A program made the translations under genes and the position numbers. Below the pieces are notes generated by a model that saw nothing but the letters and a program-made list of their open reading frames with translations, had not been told where the DNA came from and did no database searches. This document shows positions 1 to 4,974 of a stretch of DNA of 7,850 nucleotides, piece after piece. The number at the start of each line of letters is the position of its first letter. Position 1 is the stretch's first letter. Source of the stretch: Clostridia bacterium (GTDB lineage Bacteria; Bacillota; Clostridia; Christensenellales; Borkfalkiaceae). The stretch is taken from assembly GCA_017631725.1 (NCBI GenBank), contig JAGBSS010000208.1:1-7850 (forward strand), given 5' to 3'.

Positions 1-144
1 TTAAAATCTTGGGAAAAAGTTTGTAAAATTAGGGTTTTCATGAAAGATGAATTTTATAAAAAGCTTTCTTGAAAGTTCCTTTACCTTGTGATTTCTTTCA
101 CTTAATAGTTTTAAATAAAGTTCTTCACGATTGTATAACGACAT
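1..144 (-). pseudogene. Truncated DeoR-family transcriptional regulator (N-terminal HTH fragment)
   Basis: Reading the minus strand from an ATG at 144-142 gives 47 residues and a TAA at 3-1. Residues 1-30 (MSLYNREELYLKLLSERNHK, then VKELSRKLFI) match the start of a DeoR-type winged helix-turn-helix: an R-E-E then L-L opening, a K-V-K-E-L-S first helix and the turn L-F-I. In intact family members the recognition helix (S-E-P-T-V-R-R-D) follows immediately. Here it is replaced by unrelated sequence (KFIFHENPNF...) and a stop. Neither other frame of the last 55 bases restores the motif, so this looks like a break by deletion or recombination and not a simple one-base frameshift. Full members are about 250 residues, with a C-terminal sugar-phosphate sensing domain that is absent here. 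The ribosome binding site is weak. It is divergent from the dehydrogenase and was probably its regulator. The fragment cannot form a complete DNA-binding domain. Confidence 0.6.
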
Positions 145-177
145 AACGTAATCATCTTTTTGACTTTTTTATTGGTT

Positions 178-210
178 TATAATCAATATTGTAATCAAAT
201 TATGATTATA
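178..210. promoter_or_regulatory. Candidate operator: TATAATCA / TGATTATA inverted repeat
   Basis: TATAATCA (178-185) and TGATTATA (203-210) are perfect 8-base inverted arms 17 bases apart. A third, imperfect copy, TGTAATCA (190-197), lies between them and forms a tighter near-palindrome with the right arm, TAATCAAATTATGATTA (192-208), with one mismatched pair. Another TGATTATA sits at 259-266 on the -10 box of the opposite promoter. This is the size and placement of a repressor site between divergent genes. The likely binder is a DeoR-family protein, because a DeoR-type fragment is encoded next to it, but that assignment is inferred. Confidence 0.5.
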
Positions 211-217
211 TTGTCAA
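188..217 (-). promoter_or_regulatory. Promoter of the DeoR-type fragment
   Basis: On the minus strand a perfect -35 box TTGACA (217-212) is followed after 18 bases by TACAAT (193-188). Transcription would start near 181 and give a leader of about 37 bases before the ATG at 144. The -10 box lies inside the inverted-repeat operator candidate at 178-210, as expected for an autoregulated repressor gene. Confidence 0.5.
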
Positions 218-240
218 TCTAATTTTTTAAACTTAAAAAA

Positions 241-268
241 TTGACAAAAAATGCATTTTGATTATACT
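241..268 (+). promoter_or_regulatory. Promoter of the glycerol-1-phosphate dehydrogenase operon
   Basis: A perfect -35 TTGACA (241-246) is followed after 16 bases by TATACT (263-268), one base off the consensus -10. Transcription would begin near 275, leaving a leader of about 16 bases. A copy of the half-site TGATTATA (259-266) overlaps the -10 box, so a protein bound there would block RNA polymerase. This promoter position also rules out the upstream in-frame TTG at 258 as the translation start. Confidence 0.7.
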
Positions 269-290
269 TTTAATTAATGAGGTAATTAAT

Positions 291-1625
291 ATGAATTTGG
301 AAAATTTTCTAAAAGAATTTAGTAATGAAAATTGTGCTTGCAAACGAGTACACGCATTTACCCCATCTCACATTATGGTGGAAAAAGGTGCAATAGAAAA
401 GATACCCCTTTTGTTGTCGGAATTTAATAGCAAAAAGCCATTTATATTGTCTGACAAAAACACTTTTGAAAAAGCGGGTAATAAATTATGTGATATATTG
501 CAAAATAATAAAATCGCATTTTCTCACTATGAATTTTTAACAGGCGACGTTGAACCCGATGAAAAATCGGTAGGAAGTGCAATTATGCATTTTGACAATA
601 GTTGCGATTTAGTGATTGCCGTCGGCTCTGGAGTAATTAACGATATAGGAAAAATTGTTGCAAATACGGCGAAATTACCCTATTTTATAGTTGGTACAGC
701 TCCAAGTATGGATGGTTATGCATCTGCATCTTCTTCTATGTCTATGGACAGGCTAAAAGTTTCTTTACCAAGCAAATGTGCAGATGTAATTATTGGAGAT
801 ATCGACATTTTAAAAGAAGCACCTATAAAAATGCTTCAAGCAGGACTTGGAGATATGCTTGCAAAATACGTAAGTATTGCAGAATGGCGAATATCAAATG
901 AAATTACAGGCGAATATTATTGTGAACGAATTGCAGAACTTATTAGGACTGCTTTAAAACGTTGTGTGGAAAATGCAAAAGGTCTTTTGCAACGTGATGA
1001 AGAAGCAGTTAAGGCTGTATTTGAAGGGCTTGTAATCGGTGGCGTTGCAATGGCTTTTGCCGGTGTTTCCCGCCCTGCAAGTGGCATAGAGCATTATTTT
1101 TCTCACCTTTGGGATATGCGTGGATTAGAGTTTGGCACAAAAGTAGACTTACACGGTATTCAATGTGCCGTAGCAACAAATATCGTTGCAGGATTATACG
1201 AAAAACTATTAACTATCACTCCAAATAAAGAAAAAGCACTTGCTTATGCAAATTCGTTTAACTATGCAGATTGGGCAAATGAATTAAAAGAGTTTCTCGG
1301 CACGGGCGCAAATGCCATGATTGCAATGGAAGAAAAAGAGCAAAAATATAATACCGATAAGCACGCTTTACGTTTAGAAACCATAATAGCAAAGTGGGAT
1401 AAAATTTGCCAAATAATTCGTAAGGAAATTCCTTCTCAAAAAGAAATACAAAACATTTTAGACACTATCGGCTTACCAAAAACACCCGAAGAAATTGGTA
1501 TTGATTTCAATTTACCTATAACCTTAAAGGCAACTAAAGATATTCGTGATAAATATATTCTTTCACGACTCTTCTGGGATTTAGGTGTAATTGATGAAAT
1601 AAAGGAGTATAATTATGCAATTTAA
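291..1625 (+). CDS. araM: sn-Glycerol-1-phosphate dehydrogenase (AraM/EgsA family)
   Basis: This is a 444-residue member of the iron-alcohol-dehydrogenase/dehydroquinate-synthase superfamily. The family reduces dihydroxyacetone phosphate to sn-glycerol 1-phosphate with NAD(P)H, using a bound divalent metal, in the cytoplasm. The nucleotide-binding motif GSGVINDIGK is at 112-121 and the family signature TAPSMDGYAS at 136-145. The metal ligands fit D188 in GLGDMLAKY, H268 in SGIEHYFSH and H288 in DLHG. A short C-x-C-x3-H segment at 15-21 precedes the Rossmann part. The start at 291 has GAGG (279-282) 8 bases upstream; an in-frame TTG at 258 lies inside the promoter. At 444 residues it is somewhat longer than Bacillus subtilis AraM (about 394). 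Its stop overlaps the next gene's start by 11 bases, so the two are translationally coupled. In Bacillus AraM feeds an archaea-like ether lipid precursor; no prenyltransferase is visible here, so the use of the product is unknown. Another polyol-phosphate substrate is possible. Confidence 0.88.
   Translation: MNLENFLKEFSNENCACKRVHAFTPSHIMVEKGAIEKIPLLLSEFNSKKPFILSDKNTFEKAGNKLCDILQNNKIAFSHYEFLTGDVEPDEKSVGSAIMHFDNSCDLVIAVGSGVINDIGKIVANTAKLPYFIVGTAPSMDGYASASSSMSMDRLKVSLPSKCADVIIGDIDILKEAPIKMLQAGLGDMLAKYVSIAEWRISNEITGEYYCERIAELIRTALKRCVENAKGLLQRDEEAVKAVFEGLVIGGVAMAFAGVSRPASGIEHYFSHLWDMRGLEFGTKVDLHGIQCAVATNIVAGLYEKLLTITPNKEKALAYANSFNYADWANELKEFLGTGANAMIAMEEKEQKYNTDKHALRLETIIAKWDKICQIIRKEIPSQKEIQNILDTIGLPKTPEEIGIDFNLPITLKATKDIRDKYILSRLFWDLGVIDEIKEYNYAI
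1601..1607 (+). promoter_or_regulatory. Ribosome binding site inside the end of the dehydrogenase gene
   Basis: AAAGGAG lies 7 bases before the ATG at 1615 and within the last codons of the upstream gene. It fixes the start of the FAD oxidoreductase and shows that the two genes were a coupled operon before the second was broken. Confidence 0.75.
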
Positions 1626-1892
1626 AATTAATTGTACAATAGAAGAAAGTTATGACGTAGTAGTTTGTGGTGGCGGTCCTGCTGGTTTTAGCGCGGCGTT
1701 ATGTGCGGCAAGAAACGGTGCACATGTTGCATTAGTTGAGCAAATGGGCTACCTTGGTGGTGCAGTCACAAACGCTTTTGTTTGCGTATGGCATACATTG
1801 CACGACACAACACACAATAAACAAATTATTAGCGGATTAAAGCAATGCGCAACAAAATGAAGCAAGGTGGCTCGATTGTATTAGAAGATTAA
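1615..1892 (+). pseudogene. FAD-dependent oxidoreductase, frameshifted and truncated N-terminal remnant
   Basis: The open frame from ATG 1615 gives 81 residues ending at TGA 1858-1860. Residues 13-43 form a Rossmann FAD-binding start: DVVVCGGGPAG (14-24) is the GxGxxG loop and E42 the usual acidic residue that binds the FAD ribose. YLGGAVT (46-52) resembles the family's segment after the first strand pair. Related FAD_oxidored proteins are about 430-450 residues, so over 80% is missing. Around 1834-1838 the frame appears to slip: read in the next frame, sequence to TAA 1890-1892 gives IKAMRNKMKQGGSIVLED, which continues QIISG plausibly. This fits a one-base deletion, followed by loss of the rest. 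A third frame stays open for 38 codons (1841-1954), also without a recognisable domain. The strong ribosome binding site and overlap with the dehydrogenase show it was the operon's second gene. A sequencing error could explain the frameshift but not the missing remainder. Confidence 0.75.
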
Positions 1893-1910
1893 TTGATAAT
1901 ATAATAAAAT

Positions 1911-1933
1911 CAGATCAATTTGAACTGCTTTTT
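1911..1933 (+). terminator. Weak hairpin with U-tract after the plus-strand operon
   Basis: CAG (1911-1913) pairs with CTG (1925-1927) and TCA (1915-1917) with TGA (1921-1923), around a 3-base loop and one A-A mismatch. C and five Ts follow. It sits just after the last stop of the broken oxidoreductase and before the convergent MFS gene, where a terminator is expected. The stem is short and low in G+C, so the call is tentative. Confidence 0.35.
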
Positions 1934-1977
1934 GTTTATTTAATAATAGTATTTTAGTTTAAACCTTTTAAAGGGTT

Positions 1978-3288
1978 TTAAATTTTAATGGATTTAGCAA
2001 TATTATTGTCTTTTCTGTATTGTTTTCTTACCAAAATATCTATAACAATTAATAACGCAACAATAACTATTACAAGTATAAATATTACCATATACATTGT
2101 CTGCCAACCGTAAACGTCTATAATTCTACCAATAATTGTAGCAGTGACACCTGCCGATAAAGATGCAACTGCGTTTGTTATTGCAGTATAAGATCCTGCG
2201 TTTACCTGATTTCTTACTTTTAGTGCAAGAACGCTTAAATTTATAAATTTAATGCCGTTTGCTAAAACAACAAATAAAACGGAAATAGAAATTGCAACAA
2301 AAACGTTAAGGTCAAATAAAAATGCAAGTAAAATAGACACAGGCAAGGTTATAATAGAACAAATTAAGGCAATTTTTATGTAATCTTTATGCTTTTCACA
2401 CAAATTTATAGTAAGTATAGGGCCTAAAGTTACAGCCACGGGTGCTATTATCGTAACGTAAATAGAAATGTCTTGACTTAAGCCATGCACGTCTACTAAA
2501 AGGCTTGTAATATAATTCATAACAGCGGTATATACAGCCGTAAAAAGGAATGCAGTTAATAAAATAAATATATAAAAACAAATTTTTCTTTTTTTAGAAT
2601 TAATGTTTATTAATGGTTTCAACTTGCTATCTGTTTGCTTGGTTTTATCAATTTCTAACTCATCAAACTTTTTATTTATGTTTACAAAGCGCTTTATCTT
2701 ATTAATGTTTGTCCCAAAACATACAACTGCTACTACAAGCAATCCGGCAATTATAAAGTAAGGAACACGCCAAGCATTAATACCTACAAAAAATGCGGAA
2801 AGCCCATATGCCATTACTGATCCAAACGCATAGGCAGAAGTCATAAAAGTGTTTGCCTTGGTCAACTGTTTTGCGGGCAAATATTTGGATATAAAATAAT
2901 AGCAACCACAATAAACACCTGCCTTAAACGCACCGCACAAACCATAAAATATCCAAATTTGATAAATATTAGTTGAAATACCTACAAGTGCCGTTGCTAC
3001 CCCAGCCAAAGTAATTGTAATTACCATATATCTTTTTACGTTAATTTTAGTTAGTACAAAAGATAAAATAACTTGAACCAAACCATAGGCTACAAAATAA
3101 CAAGTGTTAGATACACTTGCCGTGGCATATTCAAGACCCCATAAATCAACCAAAAATTTTTGTTCTGCATTAAAAACACCGCTTGCGGCTACTGCTATAA
3201 CGTAAAGAAAAATGCAACTAAAAATAAAAAAGTTGCCACTTTTTAATCGCATGTTATTTAGTTTTTTAGATATCCCTGAAAATTCCAT
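1978..3288 (-). CDS. Major facilitator superfamily (MFS) transporter, substrate unknown
   Basis: This is a 436-residue integral membrane protein with about twelve hydrophobic helices, roughly at 20-40, 60-80, 88-104, 110-130, 150-170, 176-192, 238-258, 274-296, 304-324, 328-352, 368-388 and 397-418. The charged loop at about 195-236 splits it 6+6, the MFS pattern. The usual motif between helices 2 and 3 is degenerate (LTKINVKRY, about 79-87). AWRVPYF (172-178) and GWQTMYM (394-400) are the typical positions where helices 6 and 12 begin in MFS permeases. The ATG at 3288 is chosen because GGAG (3302-3299) lies 10 bases upstream; the in-frame GTG at 3294 is only 4 bases from it. It has its own promoter and lies downstream of a GH28-type gene behind a terminator. 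Uptake of a carbohydrate or sugar acid is a reasonable guess from that neighbour, but the sequence does not show the substrate. Confidence 0.82.
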   Translation of the reverse strand: MEFSGISKKLNNMRLKSGNFFIFSCIFLYVIAVAASGVFNAEQKFLVDLWGLEYATASVSNTCYFVAYGLVQVILSFVLTKINVKRYMVITITLAGVATALVGISTNIYQIWIFYGLCGAFKAGVYCGCYYFISKYLPAKQLTKANTFMTSAYAFGSVMAYGLSAFFVGINAWRVPYFIIAGLLVVAVVCFGTNINKIKRFVNINKKFDELEIDKTKQTDSKLKPLININSKKRKICFYIFILLTAFLFTAVYTAVMNYITSLLVDVHGLSQDISIYVTIIAPVAVTLGPILTINLCEKHKDYIKIALICSIITLPVSILLAFLFDLNVFVAISISVLFVVLANGIKFINLSVLALKVRNQVNAGSYTAITNAVASLSAGVTATIIGRIIDVYGWQTMYMVIFILVIVIVALLIVIDILVRKQYRKDNNIAKSIKI

Positions 3289-3308
3289 AAACACATTTCT
3301 CCAGCAAT

Positions 3309-3466
3309 ATTAACTTAATTATACACATAACTAATAAAAAAGACAAATTAAACTCTACTAATTTCTCGTCAATTTTTATTAAGTCATAATAGTCCTAAAA
3401 ATGGCACTTTTATGCTATATCGCAAAATTAATATCCCTAATAAAAATTTAACTATATTAAGTTAAT
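3309..3466. repeat. Pair of inverted 11-base copies in the MFS upstream region
   Basis: ATTAACTTAAT (3309-3319) and its exact reverse complement ATTAAGTTAAT (3456-3466) lie 136 bases apart. The match continues on both sides with small gaps: GCAAT is found just outside each copy and TATA/ATA just inside. The left copy overlaps the transcription start region of the MFS gene. The stretch between the arms (3320-3455) holds the MFS promoter and otherwise no gene I can support. The arms may be paired binding sites or a duplicated leader; both readings are inference. Confidence 0.4.
3318..3346 (-). promoter_or_regulatory. Promoter of the MFS transporter gene
   Basis: On the minus strand TTGTCT (3346-3341) is followed after 17 bases by a perfect TATAAT (3323-3318). 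Transcription would start near 3311 and run directly into the GGAG ribosome binding site at 3302-3299. One arm of an inverted repeat (3309-3319) lies at the -10/start-site position. Confidence 0.55.
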
Positions 3467-3491
3467 TGCTAAGCAGAAAATGTTTAGCACA

Positions 3492-3527
3492 AAAAAAAGA
3501 ACTTGCAAAAAGCAAGTTCTTTTTTTA
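3492..3527 (-). terminator. Strong intrinsic terminator of the GH28-type gene
   Basis: A perfect hairpin pairs GAACTTGC (3499-3506) with GCAAGTTC (3512-3519) around a five-base loop (3507-3511). The flanking A-run (3491-3498) and T-run (3520-3526) extend the stem and give a U-tract in either direction. The stop codon of the GH28-type gene (3527-3525) touches the stem base. It should end that transcript and isolate the MFS gene; being symmetric, it could also work on plus-strand transcripts. Confidence 0.85.
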
Positions 3528-4712
3528 TTCAACTATAATATTTGCATTTACGGGGTTTTCAAACATTTCAAAAGGCTTTCCATTTTCTCCAAGTGCCGTA
3601 ACGTTTTTAAGTTTAATTGTTATAGGCTCATCTTCTGGAGCACTAACGTAAGATTTAAATCTCATACCCGTTATTTCAATATTCTCAAAGGTAATATCTT
3701 TTAAACGAGTTCCTGCTTCTAACGGTGGAGTATCAGATGCATACCTAATTAGTATGCCAGAATTTTCCACTTTGCAATTTCTGAAAACAATGTTATCGTA
3801 TGGCACTTCATTTGGGAAATTAGTGCTAGCAAAATGTAGCCAAACACATAAAAGATCGTGTCTACCTTCTGTTATAGGCAAGGTATTGCTCTTTTTTCTA
3901 ACTAGTTCTGTTCCCCTGTTTTGAACTATACTCATTCTATGTGGATAAATCCCCGGACCCCAAATTTTACAATCTTCTACAAGAGCACCGTAGCAACCAA
4001 CCCTAAAGGCGTGGCAAGACGTGTTTATGTCGCAACGGCGAACAACAAGGTCTCTCATATTTATACCTGCAATGCAGTCATCCCCCGTGTGAAATATACA
4101 ATCTTCAATTAACATATGGTTGCAAAAATGCATATGAGTTCCATCAGATGCCCCAATACATTTAACATTTTTCATAACGATATTTTCGCAATTATCTATT
4201 TGATGCATAAAATTACCGCAATTTGATATTGTATAGCCTTCTAAATAGATATTTTTAACGTTTGTTATAAAGATACCGTGTGGCCCACGATAGCCTTCTT
4301 CACCATTTGGATCGGCACAGTCGTCACCATCTATTAAAGAGCCTTCTTCCCCAATAATTTTTATATTTTCACCACCATAAACGGAGATAATTGCACGCCT
4401 ATAAGTTTCCCAAGGCTTGTTATTATAATATTGAGTTATAAGTTCCATATCCGTGCGAAGCTCTACCCCTTTTGGAATATCGTAAACCTTATAATCTTCA
4501 CAAACGTCAGACGCTAAAAGTTCTGCACCTGATTTTAAATAAAGTGTGGTGTTAGAATAAAGGCGAAGAGATGCTATTTTATATCTTCCCTTAGGTATAA
4601 TAACCGTGCCACCATTTTCTTTACATAAATCTAAAACTGCTTGAATTTCTTTAGTTTGATATTCTTCAATATTTGGCACAACGCCATAATCGGTTAATAA
4701 AAACTCTGCCAT
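3525..4712 (-). CDS. GH28-type (polygalacturonase-fold) glycoside hydrolase, cytoplasmic
   Basis: This is a 395-residue right-handed parallel beta-helix protein. The first 70 residues have the standard opening of the family: LTDYGVVPN (6-14), then a helix, then GGTVIIPKGRY (34-44) and LKSGAELLAS (59-68). The GH28 catalytic core follows: ASDG (188-191) at the N-T-D-G position, GDDC (210-213) and CHAFRVG (233-239) at the G-H-G-x-x-I-G position. The three acids D190, D211 and D212 and H234 are kept, so hydrolysis of galacturonide-type bonds is plausible. The Asn of NTD, both Gly of GHG and the R-I-K motif are not. No signal peptide is visible, so it would act in the cytoplasm on imported oligosaccharides. 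The start at 4712 has GGAG (4722-4719) 6 bases upstream; an in-frame TTG at 4724 overlaps that site and is rejected. It has its own promoter and terminator. The substrate may differ from polygalacturonate. Confidence 0.82.
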   Translation of the reverse strand: MAEFLLTDYGVVPNIEEYQTKEIQAVLDLCKENGGTVIIPKGRYKIASLRLYSNTTLYLKSGAELLASDVCEDYKVYDIPKGVELRTDMELITQYYNNKPWETYRRAIISVYGGENIKIIGEEGSLIDGDDCADPNGEEGYRGPHGIFITNVKNIYLEGYTISNCGNFMHQIDNCENIVMKNVKCIGASDGTHMHFCNHMLIEDCIFHTGDDCIAGINMRDLVVRRCDINTSCHAFRVGCYGALVEDCKIWGPGIYPHRMSIVQNRGTELVRKKSNTLPITEGRHDLLCVWLHFASTNFPNEVPYDNIVFRNCKVENSGILIRYASDTPPLEAGTRLKDITFENIEITGMRFKSYVSAPEDEPITIKLKNVTALGENGKPFEMFENPVNANIIVE

Positions 4713-4773
4713 AAAAATCTCCAAAAATTTTTTAAAAATTTAAAGAAATAAATAATTTATTCTCTATATTTTA

Positions 4774-4802
4774 ATTTTATTTCACAAAAAAAACGAATTC
4801 AA
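4774..4802 (-). promoter_or_regulatory. Promoter of the GH28-type gene
   Basis: On the minus strand TTGAAT (4802-4797) is followed after 17 bases by TAAAAT (4779-4774), each close to the sigma-A consensus. Transcription would start near 4767, about 55 bases before the ATG at 4712. The leader is almost purely A/T, with no clear operator. Confidence 0.6.
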
Positions 4803-4841
4803 GACATAAAGTTTAAAATTTAGGACAATTTTTAGCATAAA

Positions 4842-4870
4842 AAAAGCAAGTACAATTTATCCTTGCTTTT
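4842..4870 (-). terminator. Intrinsic terminator of the large surface-protein gene
   Basis: AAAAGCAAG (4842-4850) pairs with CTTGCTTTT (4862-4870) around an 11-base loop. On the minus strand the stem is followed by a run of U. It lies 105 bases after the stop of the large gene at 4975 and just before the GH28 promoter, separating the two transcripts. A second, looser hairpin, AAAAGGT (4914-4920) with ACCTTTT (4936-4942), lies between it and the stop. Confidence 0.7.
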
Positions 4871-4974
4871 ATTTATTTATAAGTTTTTAAGATATCATCT
4901 AAAAGGCAAAGGAAAAGGTAAAAACATTGTATAGCACCTTTTATACGATATTGATAATTAATATATGAATTTTA

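Noticed and set aside
258..290. In-frame TTG upstream extension of the dehydrogenase
   Set aside because: It overlaps the -10 box at 263-268 and lies upstream of the likely transcription start; the ATG at 291 has a properly spaced GAGG.
1858..1860. TGA read as Trp or selenocysteine so that the oxidoreductase continues
   Set aside because: The same frame meets a TAG within about ten codons, no conserved Sec context is seen, and other genes use TGG for Trp.
1841..1954. Short open frame reading NEARWLDCIRRLIDNIIKSD as a separate gene or the oxidoreductase continuation
   Set aside because: It has no start codon with a ribosome binding site and no recognisable family; 38 open codons can arise by chance.
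1961..1978. Palindrome AAACCTTTTAAAGGGTTT between the convergent genes as a terminator
   Set aside because: The pairing core leaves almost no loop, is mostly A/T, and no clear U-tract follows it on the minus strand; it touches the MFS stop codon but is too weak to call.
2396..2581. Minus-strand open frame in another frame inside the MFS gene
   Set aside because: It is fully contained in a well-supported gene and its composition reflects the out-of-frame membrane helices.
3466..4112. Plus-strand open frames at 3466-3651, 3480-3704 and 3921-4112
   Set aside because: They run antisense through the terminator and the GH28-type gene, lack ribosome binding sites and have no family resemblance.
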